Source: Pararhizobium qamdonense (GTDB taxonomy: Bacteria > Pseudomonadota > Alphaproteobacteria > Rhizobiales > Rhizobiaceae). From it: 64,000 nucleotides of DNA. The translations under genes were made by a program, and so were the position numbers. Shown here one piece after another: positions 9,746 through 18,219 of this stretch. The stretch spans positions 806,001 to 870,000 of the forward strand of contig NZ_CP119567.1 in assembly GCF_029277445.1 (NCBI RefSeq), read 5' to 3'. Below the pieces are notes generated by a model. The model saw nothing but the letters and a program-made list of their open reading frames with translations, was not told where the DNA came from and did not search any database. The number at the start of each line of letters is the position of its first letter. The first letter of the stretch is position 1.

Positions 9746-11110
9746 ATGGATGGGATCAACCAATCTTCCAAGCCTATGGGGCCTGTCGTTAGGACATCGA
9801 CCCCAAAGGCTTTGGTCTCTCTGATCCGAAATCCGCTGGATGCTCTGCCACCGGCAATTTTTAATGAACCCATCGTCTTTTCGAAGATGGGCGGCGATGT
9901 GAAGATCTATATTGCCGATCCTGCCCTGATCCATGAAGCGCTTGTCAAGAACGCAGATGCGCTGGGCAAGGGTGAGCAGGTTCGCCGGGCATTGGGTCCT
10001 GCCCTTGGCCAAGGCTTGCTGACGGCGGATGGCGCCCACTGGAAATGGCAGCGGCAGTCGGCCGCCTCGGCCTTCCGCCATGACAAGTTGCTTGATCTGC
10101 AACCGGCAATGATTTCCGCAGCCGAGGCGACCAGGGACCGCTGGCTGGAAATGCCGTCAGGGAAAGTCGATGTCGGGCACGAAATGATGCGGACGACATT
10201 TGACATCATTGTCGAGACGATGATGTCGGGCGGCCATGGCATCGATGTCGTCAAGGTCGAAAAAAGCATTTCCGATTTCCTCGGGCCGACGGGGTGGACT
10301 TTCGCGTTCAGCGTGGTGGGCGCGCCCGAATGGATGCCCTATCCCGGCCGCCGGAAATCGCGGGCGGCCGTCACATTCCTTCGCTCGAGCCTTGCAGGGG
10401 TGATCGCGGACCGGCGCAAGAGCGGGGAAGACCGTCATGATCTCGTCTCCATGCTCCTGGCAGCGGTTGATCCGGAAACAGGCAGGACGATGAGCGACGA
10501 GGAGATCGTCGATAATCTCATGACATTCATCACGGCTGGCCATGAAACCACCGCACTCGGCCTGGCATGGACATTCGACCTGCTTGCGCGCCACCCGGAA
10601 TGCAAGGAACGTGTGATTTCCGAAATCGACGCCGTGACCGCAGGAGCACCGCTGGCGTCAGAGCATATTGCGAAACTCACCTATACCCGCCAGGTCTTTT
10701 CCGAGGCCATGCGGCTCTACCCGCCTGCACCCGTCATCACCCGAACGGCCATGCAGGATTTCCGGCTTGGCGGTTTTCACATCCCGGCGGGGACGGTGAT
10801 GTATGTGCCCATCTACGCCGTCCATCATCACAGGTCGATCTGGACGAACCCCGAAGCGTTCGACCCCGAGCGTTTCACAGCCGAAAACACCAAGCAAAGA
10901 CACCGCTATGCTTACATGCCCTTCGGTGCCGGACCCCGCGTCTGCATCGGCAGCGCCTTTGCCATGATGGAGGCGGTTGCTGTCCTTTCGGTCCTGCTCA
11001 AGACATTCCATCTGTCTTCGACGACCGCCACACCGCCAACGCCTGTGATGAAGGTCACGTTGAGACCCAAACAGCGCCTGCTCATGCATGTGGAAAAGCG
11101 GCACGCTTAG
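9746..11110 (+). CDS. cytochrome P450
   Basis: Soluble bacterial cytochrome P450 of about 454 residues. The I-helix oxygen-binding motif AGHETT, the ExxR pair (EAMR) and the heme-thiolate loop FGAGPRVCIG are all intact, so it should be an active monooxygenase. Two ATGs are possible: 9734 and 9746. The second is preferred because GGAGA lies about 7 bases upstream. No ferredoxin or ferredoxin reductase gene is adjacent, so redox partners must be encoded elsewhere. The substrate cannot be inferred. The ATPase gene to the left is divergent. Confidence 0.93.
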   Translation: MDGINQSSKPMGPVVRTSTPKALVSLIRNPLDALPPAIFNEPIVFSKMGGDVKIYIADPALIHEALVKNADALGKGEQVRRALGPALGQGLLTADGAHWKWQRQSAASAFRHDKLLDLQPAMISAAEATRDRWLEMPSGKVDVGHEMMRTTFDIIVETMMSGGHGIDVVKVEKSISDFLGPTGWTFAFSVVGAPEWMPYPGRRKSRAAVTFLRSSLAGVIADRRKSGEDRHDLVSMLLAAVDPETGRTMSDEEIVDNLMTFITAGHETTALGLAWTFDLLARHPECKERVISEIDAVTAGAPLASEHIAKLTYTRQVFSEAMRLYPPAPVITRTAMQDFRLGGFHIPAGTVMYVPIYAVHHHRSIWTNPEAFDPERFTAENTKQRHRYAYMPFGAGPRVCIGSAFAMMEAVAVLSVLLKTFHLSSTTATPPTPVMKVTLRPKQRLLMHVEKRHA

Positions 11111-11296
11111 CCACCCTGCCGCAAGCGCCTGCGGGATATCTGTTTGATGCGGGCATTCTGCGTGTCGATGCCGACGATACCCGTTCCGGATCGGGCTACC
11201 TGGCCGACATCGTTAACCGGCGGTTAACCAAGGGTGGACGCCGCTGAAACATTCAAGGGTATGTCGCGTTTCCAATCTGCAAGTTTGGGGAGCCGC

Positions 11297-11569
11297 ATGG
11301 AAATAGATCGAATTGAATGGCTGCGCGAAGCGCGTCAGCCCCACAGTTACCGGCGAATGTACGGCCTCGTCGTCATGATCATAGCGAACGCCTCCACCAC
11401 CCCGGCGGAGAAACGCATGGCTGACTATATCATGGGTCTCTTGAAGGATGTGATGGAACTGGCCGTGGCCAATGCGTCGATCCTGACGAAAGCCCGCATC
11501 GGATTCACGCATCTGACCGAGATTGTCGTTGAAGCTGAATGCAACCAAACAACCAGAAACAGCGCCTGA
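11297..11569 (+). CDS. hypothetical protein, ~90 aa
   Basis: Small soluble protein of about 90 residues with no recognised family. It is predicted to be mostly helical (MADYIMGLLKDVMELAVANA region). The ATG at 11297 has GGGGAG about 7 bases upstream and is preferred over an in-frame start at 11234. It opens a run of four small genes on the plus strand. No function can be assigned. Confidence 0.6.
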   Translation: MEIDRIEWLREARQPHSYRRMYGLVVMIIANASTTPAEKRMADYIMGLLKDVMELAVANASILTKARIGFTHLTEIVVEAECNQTTRNSA

Positions 11570-11703
11570 GAGATGCCGCCGCGACCGTCAAGACAGGAGT
11601 TTCCTGTCTGACGTGAGAGAGCAGTTTGGCGGAGGATTGGAAAGACCAGTCAGGCACGGAACCATCCATCCCTTCTGCCCGTTTTGCGTCGAAGGAGAAT
11701 GCC

Positions 11704-11901
11704 ATGCCGATAACTGATCATGATAAATCAACGACTGCTGACGATGTCAGCCCAACTGACAAGCAACCGGCCGCTGGTGTCGATGATGGGAGCATGGCCG
11801 CTGAGAAACGCAAGCCGACGCCAAAAAAGCCAAAGCCCAATGAACCCGATCCGGAAGAGGTACAATATCCCGGCTATTTCAAGGGTGACGGCAGTCTCTG
11901 A
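11704..11901 (+). CDS. small charged proline/lysine-rich protein
   Basis: A 65-residue protein with a strong AAGGAG ribosome-binding site 6 bases before the ATG at 11704. It is acidic and threonine/serine-rich in its first half and Lys/Pro-rich in the second (KPTPKKPKPNEPDPEE), ending in YPGYFKGDG. It is probably disordered, with no known domain. Short proteins of this composition occur near stress genes in rhizobia, but no function is claimed. Confidence 0.6.
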   Translation: MPITDHDKSTTADDVSPTDKQPAAGVDDGSMAAEKRKPTPKKPKPNEPDPEEVQYPGYFKGDGSL

Positions 11902-11982
11902 CGCCATAGACGAGATGCGGGCCTTGCACGAATCGGGGCTATCTTTACGGCGTCGTGATGTCGCAACAACCAATATGGCGCC

Positions 11983-12099
11983 ATGATGCCCAAACGCCGC
12001 TCAGAGTTTCTGATCCTTGCCATCATCGTCGTCGCCATCGGCTTCGCGCTGATGGCTTTCATAGGCCCGATGTTGAAAGCGCTTGGCTGGCCATCTTGA
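11983..12099 (+). CDS. 38-aa single-membrane-segment protein
   Basis: Very short frame starting with tandem ATG codons (11983, 11986) and ending with TGA at 12097-12099. After a basic MMPKRRS start it has one uninterrupted hydrophobic segment (LILAIIVVAIGFALMAF) and then FIGPMLKALGWPS. Positive residues on the N-terminal side suggest a single membrane helix with the N terminus in the cytoplasm. There is no strong Shine-Dalgarno, so translation rests on the amino-acid pattern. Function unknown. Confidence 0.55.
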   Translation: MMPKRRSEFLILAIIVVAIGFALMAFIGPMLKALGWPS

Positions 12100-12175
12100 A
12101 TGCCGTCAACATGAACGATGAGTGCCGGGCGTGTAGGGGATAGCTTGCGGTGCGGATGGAAGCGGGTGGGAGAAT

Positions 12176-12367
12176 ATGCAGATGCCTGAAAATCTGGAGA
12201 GCACTGACCGGCACGGGGAAAGCCGGAGTATCGCCTCCGCATTGGTTGCCGATGCGATCGACAGCCTGATGGCCCAAGGCATGGGGGACCACGATGCGAT
12301 CAGTGCTCTTGAAACCGCGCTGCAGACCCGCCGCATCACATTGGACATGCAGATTGCCCAGGACTGA
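12176..12367 (+). CDS. hypothetical protein, 63 aa
   Basis: A 63-residue helical protein with a GGGAG stretch upstream of two close ATG codons (12176 and 12182). It is charged and soluble, with no signal peptide and no recognised domain. It is the last of the small-protein run before the sorbosone-dehydrogenase-like gene. Confidence 0.5.
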   Translation: MQMPENLESTDRHGESRSIASALVADAIDSLMAQGMGDHDAISALETALQTRRITLDMQIAQD

Positions 12368-12566
12368 TTGTAAAAGAGAAATCATCGGAGACTCAACGCA
12401 GCCAGACCGAGCGACGCGGTGCGAAAGTTGGGGTCAATCTGCCTGGATTTACACAAACCGGCACGGCCCGAACGGACACGCGCAAACCGCTGGCAGAAGC
12501 CGTTGCAACAAATTGGAGCGCCGCGAGTTTAAAGAGCGCAACATAATCACACCTGTGGAGCTCCCT

Positions 12567-13892
12567 TTGAAAAAAATTGTCACCGGTTTGTTGGTCGTGG
12601 TTGTTGTAGGCGCCGCAGCCGGCGCATATGTGCTGCTCGATCGTGAAGAAGCGACGGTTTCTGTTGATCAGGGATATGGCGCTTCGCCCGTTTTGCCGAA
12701 ACCCAATCCGACCATCATTCCAACCGTCAATATTGCCGAAGCGTCATCCTGGCCGGAAGGCAAGACGCCAACGCCCGCTGAGGGTTTCAAGGTCAATGCC
12801 TTCGCCAAGGATTTTGACCATCCAAGGTGGATTCATGTTCTTCCCAACGGCGACGTGCTGATTGCCGAAACCAACAAGCCGCCGAAAGAAGAGACCGGCT
12901 TCAGCCCCAAAGCCTGGGTCATGGGCCTCGTCATGGGCCAGGCCGGCGCGCAGGTGCCGAGCGCCAATCGCATCACGCTTGTGCGCGATGCCGATGGCGA
13001 CGGGATTGCTGAAATCCGCTCACCCTTTCTGGAGGGGCTGAACTCCCCCTTCGGCATGACGCTGTCCAACGGCAAGCTCTATGTCGCCAATACCGATGCC
13101 ATCGTGGCTTTTCCGTACAATGACGGAGATACCAAGATCACGGCGGCGCCTGAAAAGATCGCCGACTTGCCGGGCGGTCCTATCAACCATCATTGGACGA
13201 AGGACGTGATTGCCAGCGCCGACGGAACGAAGCTCTATGCCACGGTCGGCTCCAACAGCAATGTCGGTGAAAACGGCATTGCTGCCGAGGAAAATCGCGC
13301 TGCGGTTTTGGAGATCGATATTGCCACCCGCGCAGTCCGTCTGTTTGCGTCAGGCCTCAGAAACCCGAACGGCCTGTCCTGGCAGCCGGATAGCGGCGCG
13401 CTGTGGGTTGCCGTCAACGAACGCGACGAAATCGGCAGCGATCTGGTTCCGGATTATATGACGTCGGTCAAGGATGGTGGCTTTTACGGCTGGCCTTACA
13501 GTTACTATGGCCAGCATGTCGATACGCGCGTGACACCGCAACGGCCGGAGCTGGTGGAAAAAGCCATCGTTCCAGACTATGCGCTCGGTCCGCATACAGC
13601 ATCGCTGGGTCTGACATTCTACACCGGCGACCTGTTTGGCGAGAGTTACAAGAACGGCGCCTTTGTGGGGCAGCACGGATCGTGGAACAGAAAACCGAGG
13701 AGCGGTTACAAGGTTGTCTTTGTGCCTTTTGCGCAGGGAAAGCCGGCAGGACAGCCGCAGGACATTCTGACGGGCTTCATCGGCGGCGATGATAAGGCAA
13801 TGGGCCGGCCTGTGGGCGTCGCCGTTGATAAAACGGGCGCGTTGCTTGTCGCTGACGATGTCGGCAACACGATCTGGCGTGTGACACGCTAA
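12567..13892 (+). CDS. L-sorbosone dehydrogenase-like PQQ-type enzyme, exported
   Basis: Exported protein of about 441 residues with a six-bladed beta-propeller pattern typical of soluble glucose/sorbosone dehydrogenases (blocks [54 protein letters not shown] and a closing [19 protein letters not shown]). The start is taken as the TTG at 12567: GGAG lies 6 bases upstream and the product begins with a signal/anchor [20 protein letters not shown]. The longer upstream frame from 12294 is low-quality and overlaps the previous gene. The enzyme would oxidise a sugar or aldehyde in the periplasm using PQQ; cofactor and substrate are inferred from family only. Confidence 0.85.
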   Translation: MKKIVTGLLVVVVVGAAAGAYVLLDREEATVSVDQGYGASPVLPKPNPTIIPTVNIAEASSWPEGKTPTPAEGFKVNAFAKDFDHPRWIHVLPNGDVLIAETNKPPKEETGFSPKAWVMGLVMGQAGAQVPSANRITLVRDADGDGIAEIRSPFLEGLNSPFGMTLSNGKLYVANTDAIVAFPYNDGDTKITAAPEKIADLPGGPINHHWTKDVIASADGTKLYATVGSNSNVGENGIAAEENRAAVLEIDIATRAVRLFASGLRNPNGLSWQPDSGALWVAVNERDEIGSDLVPDYMTSVKDGGFYGWPYSYYGQHVDTRVTPQRPELVEKAIVPDYALGPHTASLGLTFYTGDLFGESYKNGAFVGQHGSWNRKPRSGYKVVFVPFAQGKPAGQPQDILTGFIGGDDKAMGRPVGVAVDKTGALLVADDVGNTIWRVTR

Positions 13893-14009
13893 CTGCTCTC
13901 GAAAATGGCGTAAGAGGCGAAGGCGTTTACCGGTTTCTGCTGTGCGAACGCTTTGCCGACGCGTCATTCTCATTTGACGGCGGCTCTTAGCAACATGTGA
14001 GGCTTCCCG

Positions 14010-14570
14010 TCACATTTTCTTGCTGAGAAACGGTGAACCCTTGATGCCAAAACGCCAGGGAACGTCAGCCGCCTTGGTAATACCAATACGAAGTCCGGCA
14101 GTTACCGCCGACGGCTTTGATGGGATGGTAAGACTGAAAATAGCGTCGGACAGGGAAAGGCCATTGAGGCCGCCTGTAATGGCCAGCGCCTGGCAGAGGC
14201 GTCCGGGACCGGAACACAGCAGAGCAGGATTGACCATCGCCCGTCTCTGCCGCATCAGATCCAAACCCGACAGAGGCTCCAAGGCTCGGATCAAGACGAC
14301 GCTTGCCGTATGGCAGACGAAATTCAGGCACCAGTGAATGCCGTAGGAACGATAGACGTAGATGCTCGACGGTGGCCCGAACATTGCCCGGTTTCGAGGG
14401 GTCTGGCCGTTGTACGTGTGCGACGCTGGATCGTCATCCGTATAGGCTTCGGTTTCGACGATCAGACCGCCAACGCCGCCAACAGCGAATTCAGCGCCAA
14501 TCAAATCCATCGCGACAGCGGGTGCAGGGCGATCGAAAAAAGCGTGCATCCACTCCCGGTCAACTGTCAT
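14010..14570 (-). CDS. DNA-3-methyladenine glycosylase (AAG/MPG type)
   Basis: Base-excision repair glycosylase of about 186 residues in the AAG/MPG family, which removes alkylated purines from DNA. Visible hallmarks are IVETEAYTDDDPASH, carrying the catalytic Glu and the following acidic/His block, then NRAMFGPPSSIYVYRSYGIHWC for the DNA-intercalating loop, and a LLCSGPGRLCQAL region. The ATG at 14570 (MTVDREW) fits the family start; an upstream in-frame ATG at 14612 would add 14 unrelated residues. It is convergent with the sorbosone-dehydrogenase-like gene. Confidence 0.92.
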   Translation of the reverse strand: MTVDREWMHAFFDRPAPAVAMDLIGAEFAVGGVGGLIVETEAYTDDDPASHTYNGQTPRNRAMFGPPSSIYVYRSYGIHWCLNFVCHTASVVLIRALEPLSGLDLMRQRRAMVNPALLCSGPGRLCQALAITGGLNGLSLSDAIFSLTIPSKPSAVTAGLRIGITKAADVPWRFGIKGSPFLSKKM

Positions 14571-14795
14571 CGATGCGTGTTTCCTGTTGTTTTGCGCTCC
14601 GCACAAAGGCATGCATGACCGACTTTGAGAAGAGTGCTAATGGCCAAATCGACGCCCCCCAAGGCGCTGCCCTACAATTTTTGCTCTCTCAGTCCATCCC
14701 GGTCGAGAAGTGATCGGCATTTACCATGTTGATTAAAGGGACGGTAACCCGCCCGGGTGTGTGCTGTGCGCCAACTGCATTTGGAGGATTCACAA

Positions 14796-14921
14796 ATGCC
14801 GCAAGGTTGGATGTTCATCGCAGCCCTGATCGCCTGCGCACTCAGTCTTCTGGCCATCAAGAACGATCCGCCGGATGCAACTCCATCTCCGTCGTTCGTC
14901 GTGCTGAAGCGAACACCCTGA
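14796..14921 (+). CDS. 41-aa small membrane/secreted protein
   Basis: Short frame with a strong GGAGG ribosome-binding site (14782-14786) 9 bases before the ATG. The protein begins MPQGWMFIAALIACALSLL, one hydrophobic segment, and ends in a Pro/Ser-rich tail after KNDPPDAT. It stops at 14921, three bases before the convergent zinc-ribbon gene. It could be a single-span inner-membrane peptide; no family recognised. Confidence 0.6.
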   Translation: MPQGWMFIAALIACALSLLAIKNDPPDATPSPSFVVLKRTP

Positions 14922-14924
14922 TTA

Positions 14925-15248
14925 CTATTGAAAGTCATGGGTGCTCTTATCATCGGCCTTGACCCATGTGTAATTTGCCCAGACGCTGCGAGAAATCTCT
15001 TCAAGTGTGGCGTAGTCGGCCTCGAAATCTTCCAGGAGCGTGAGAAAACCGCTCGTCTGCTCGACCTCCTGCGGGGTCAGATATCCCCATTCACACTCTT
15101 CGCAATGGGCATAAATGTCCTCTGTTGTTCCGTTGCGAAAGAGGAACAGCCGGCCTTGGCGGCAGAAGGGGCAGTTTCCGGCGTGATAGCGATTGAGCAT
15201 GAATTTCACTCGGCCAAAGTGGTCGTAATATCCATCATGCGCTGACAC
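14925..15248 (-). CDS. small zinc-ribbon-like protein
   Basis: A 107-residue soluble protein with two CxxC pairs (CPFC and CEEC) about 22 residues apart, which would form a zinc ribbon, followed by an acidic helical C terminus (LTLLEDFEADYATLEEIS). The start codon is probably the GTG at 15248; an internal ATG at 15200 (MLNRYHAGNCPFC) is the alternative. Function unknown; such short zinc-ribbon proteins are often assigned only as hypothetical. Confidence 0.65.
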   Translation of the reverse strand: MSAHDGYYDHFGRVKFMLNRYHAGNCPFCRQGRLFLFRNGTTEDIYAHCEECEWGYLTPQEVEQTSGFLTLLEDFEADYATLEEISRSVWANYTWVKADDKSTHDFQ

Positions 15249-15337
15249 TTGCCTGATGGAATCCTTTGCGACCTCGCATCGACGGAACTTTCGCTACTTT
15301 CTGCGGGTTTCCGTTGCAAGCAGTGAAGGAGAGACAT

Positions 15338-15614
15338 GTGAGATACTTTATCGGCTTTGTCATGCAGGTCAAAGACCGGCCCCATCCCATGATCGAGACC
15401 GAAGGTCCGTCACCCTGTTTTTCCGGCAGGCCAGTTGGTCCGGGTCGAGCAACTGGGTGACACCTGGTTCCAGGTTCAGCAGGTCTATACCGAAATTCTA
15501 CCAGAGCAAATCAACACCACCGTTCTGCTCGGCACCCTCGCCCCCGCCGGTGCGTTGTCAGCCGATGAGGCAGTCCCGATCCTTGATACAGAGGCGTGGA
15601 CACCGACGGTGTAG
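15338..15614 (+). pseudogene. small conserved-looking gene split by a +1 frameshift
   Basis: A GTG at 15338 has an excellent AAGGAG site 6 bases upstream and opens a frame (MRYFIGFVMQVKDRPHPM...) that continues as GPSPCFSGRP and ends at 15460. In the +1 frame, from about 15422, a second protein-like stretch runs GQLVRVEQLGDTWFQVQQ and VYTEILPEQINTTVLLGTL to a TAG at 15612-15614. Removing one T from the five-T run at 15418-15422 joins the halves into one protein of about 91 residues. This is either a real pseudogene or a homopolymer sequencing error. The joined product is unrecognised. Confidence 0.5.
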
Positions 15615-15720
15615 TGTCGCGGGACGTCAAACAATTGCCAATCGCTTCCCGGTCTTGCGTCAAACAGATGAAGCTTGCCGACGTCCGGCGCGATTGGCGT
15701 GGTGACCCCGTGCCTGCCGT

Positions 15721-18207
15721 TTAGGGCAGGCCGACCACCAGCTTCAAGTCTTGCGTATCGGTGCGAACCCCGGCCTTGGGAACGCCGAAAGCCGTATATC
15801 CCTCCACCTCGTAGCTATAGGTAAAAGCACCTTCGATGGGCTGCACAAGCATTACCGACTTTGGCGATATGTCACCGGGCCGGAAAATGACATCGTCGTG
15901 GTCGGCGTCCTCCCCTTGGCCGCGCACGCGGACACGGACGGCAACGAGCCCGGCCGCTTCGAGATTGGTATTGGCCAGTTCGATCCTGATGATGCGTGTT
16001 TGCCCGACGCCGTCACTGACCATGATCTTTTCGCCCGGCCTGATCTCACGCGAGGGCACTTCCAGAACGGTGCCATCGGCCCGGACGACAGTGACGGAAT
16101 ATGTCACACCATGCGGCATGGGATCGAGCGTCGGAATGGAGATTTCGCGCGAACGGGACTGATTCTGACTGTCCGGGCCAAAGACGGTGCGGCCGCGCCA
16201 TTCGTAGCCGCGTGCGGCATCCACGTAAAGGACGTCCACACTCGCCTCGATGATGCTGGCTGGATCGAGTAGCGACAGAACAGGTATCTTCATCGTGTTG
16301 AGAAAAGGGCCGGGAATGATCAGCGATATGGCTTCCGTGGTGAGCGCACCGCTCTCAATCCAGTCTGTCCTGTGACGCACGTTGTCGTCCAGGAAATAGG
16401 TCACGCGATGCTTGAAGCTGTGGATCGCACCTTCCGGGAACCGCAGCTTCCAGTTTTTTGTGGGATCTCCTGGCTTGAACGTCATGGACCGTTCCGCCCG
16501 CATACCGACTGCGGGATCGTCGTAGACGAGATCGATCTGCACCTGCTGCACCGGCGCAATCACGGTGCTGCCGAGCGAGACATCGATCTGCAGTTGATCG
16601 ACGGCATCGAAGGGATTGACCTGCGGCGCCTGGCCGGTCTCAACGATCCAGCCTGAAGTATAATGCGGTTCGGTGCCTTCCCAGTCGCTGTTTTGCGCGA
16701 AATGGATGTCCATCTTGTAGCGATAGCGCAGGTCGAGCGCATCGTTGAGAAAGGTGCGAAACGACTTTGCGCCATTGTCCTGGGGGGTGAACGCGATGCC
16801 CCCCACCTGCTCCGGCTGCACCCCGTCCGGCCGCACCCCGGGATATTCGATGTTGATGCTCACCAATTCGATCTGGCTCGCGGCAAGGTCCGCGCCGAGC
16901 TGGAACTTTGCGTTCACATGTTTGAAGAAGTCGTCGTCGAGGGAGACATGCTTGATCGCGCGGGAGAGGTCCATGCCATTGACGATGGTGGAAAACAGGC
17001 CTTGGGGCGCTGCCGTGCGCGATACCGCTGCCTGCATCGAGTATTCGAACGAGCGCGTCTTCAATTCCTCCTGCTGATACATTTTCAGCGAGAAGCCGAT
17101 TTGCAGACCGAACTGAGTGCCATTCGCGGCGGGTTTTGCCGCGCTGTCCTGTGGCGCTGCCGCAGCCGTCGCGGACTTGTTGCGATCGGCGGTCGTCTGC
17201 GTGCCGGAGTCCAGCGAGGTCGGCGGCGCGCTCGGCGTCGGGGCGAGTGTCGTGGGCACCCCCATGGCCGGCCGCGTCGGCCCCTGCTGGCTCTCGGTCA
17301 GGGGGCCGAGCAGCGATTGCAGCGCACCGAGCATATTTGAGGACTGCCCCTGCTTCATGAAGCTGGGCGGTTCGAGCGAGGATTTGAAAAAGTCGCGCAG
17401 CAGCTCCGTCTTGAACCAGTCGAATGCCGCGTCGGCCTGTTTGCGGAAGTTTTCGTCGTCGGTGAAGTTGGTCACTTCGACCTTGATCGAGCCGTCCTCC
17501 CGCAGCTTCTGCCAGGCCATCCCGATATCGACGGCGGCCGTGATCGGCCCGACGCCGCCGCGGATGCCGAACTGCATTTCGAGATGGTTGTAGATGCGCT
17601 TGTAATCGGCGGTGATTTTGACGTTAAACGCCGGCCGCATCCCGAGATATTCCAGATCATAGATCACGCCGATCGGACTGATGCCCGATTTCAGCGCAGC
17701 TTCCATCAACAGCGCGCCTTCATGGTCCATCATCACCCCGAAGGTGGCACGGTTACCGCCGAGCAGCGATGGTTTGCTGGTGCCGTAGACCTCTTCGAAG
17801 AAGCTGACGCCCTTCGGCGTATCGGCCGCAGCACCGGTTGCCTCGGCCGTGTCCTTGGTGATGGAAAGGCGCACCGTCCCGCTGCGATAAGGCAGTGGCG
17901 CCAGCTCCACCGTGCCGTCGGCAAATTGCCCGAGCCGCCGGCGGACTTCCTTGAGCTGCACGTCATCGACGGAGAGATCGACGGTAAAGGCGAGGAACCC
18001 GCCACCCAGCTGCTGTTTGGCTTCCGGCGTCAGGTTGGGATTGTCGGTGATATCTCGTTTGTAGACGAGAAAGACAAATTCCGGCACGCCCTCGTTCATG
18101 GCAAGACGCGGCCGCTCGCAGGCATAATAGAACAGGTTTGGATTGGCGTGATCGCGAAAGAGTGTCAATCCGGCGATCGAGCCGACTGGTGAATCGAGAT
18201 ACAGCAT
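15721..18207 (-). CDS. large multi-module beta-repeat protein, unknown family (operon gene 8)
   Basis: An 828-residue protein without a signal peptide, last gene of the eight-gene operon. Residues about 12-50 hold the N-terminal module shared with genes 2-5 (LTLFRDHANPNLFYYA then VPEFVFLVY). A second shared module (LLGGNRATFGVMMDHEG to YDLEYLGM) covers about 148-210. After a Pro/Ala/Thr-rich linker (roughly 290-360) come a PQG block and HVSLDDDFF. The C-terminal half carries beta-strand repeats with Y-x-D-[PA] signatures (IDLVYDDPAVG, VDVLYVDAARG). It starts 12 bp after gene 7. No catalytic motif is seen; a structural or scaffold role is only a guess. Confidence 0.85.
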   Translation of the reverse strand: MLYLDSPVGSIAGLTLFRDHANPNLFYYACERPRLAMNEGVPEFVFLVYKRDITDNPNLTPEAKQQLGGGFLAFTVDLSVDDVQLKEVRRRLGQFADGTVELAPLPYRSGTVRLSITKDTAEATGAAADTPKGVSFFEEVYGTSKPSLLGGNRATFGVMMDHEGALLMEAALKSGISPIGVIYDLEYLGMRPAFNVKITADYKRIYNHLEMQFGIRGGVGPITAAVDIGMAWQKLREDGSIKVEVTNFTDDENFRKQADAAFDWFKTELLRDFFKSSLEPPSFMKQGQSSNMLGALQSLLGPLTESQQGPTRPAMGVPTTLAPTPSAPPTSLDSGTQTTADRNKSATAAAAPQDSAAKPAANGTQFGLQIGFSLKMYQQEELKTRSFEYSMQAAVSRTAAPQGLFSTIVNGMDLSRAIKHVSLDDDFFKHVNAKFQLGADLAASQIELVSINIEYPGVRPDGVQPEQVGGIAFTPQDNGAKSFRTFLNDALDLRYRYKMDIHFAQNSDWEGTEPHYTSGWIVETGQAPQVNPFDAVDQLQIDVSLGSTVIAPVQQVQIDLVYDDPAVGMRAERSMTFKPGDPTKNWKLRFPEGAIHSFKHRVTYFLDDNVRHRTDWIESGALTTEAISLIIPGPFLNTMKIPVLSLLDPASIIEASVDVLYVDAARGYEWRGRTVFGPDSQNQSRSREISIPTLDPMPHGVTYSVTVVRADGTVLEVPSREIRPGEKIMVSDGVGQTRIIRIELANTNLEAAGLVAVRVRVRGQGEDADHDDVIFRPGDISPKSVMLVQPIEGAFTYSYEVEGYTAFGVPKAGVRTDTQDLKLVVGLP

Positions 18208-18219
18208 GGCCTGACTCCC

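Noticed and set aside
12294..12566. N-terminal extension of the sorbosone-dehydrogenase-like protein
   Set aside because: It overlaps the 63-residue gene and has a composition unlike a protein; the TTG at 12567 has GGAG and starts a proper signal peptide.
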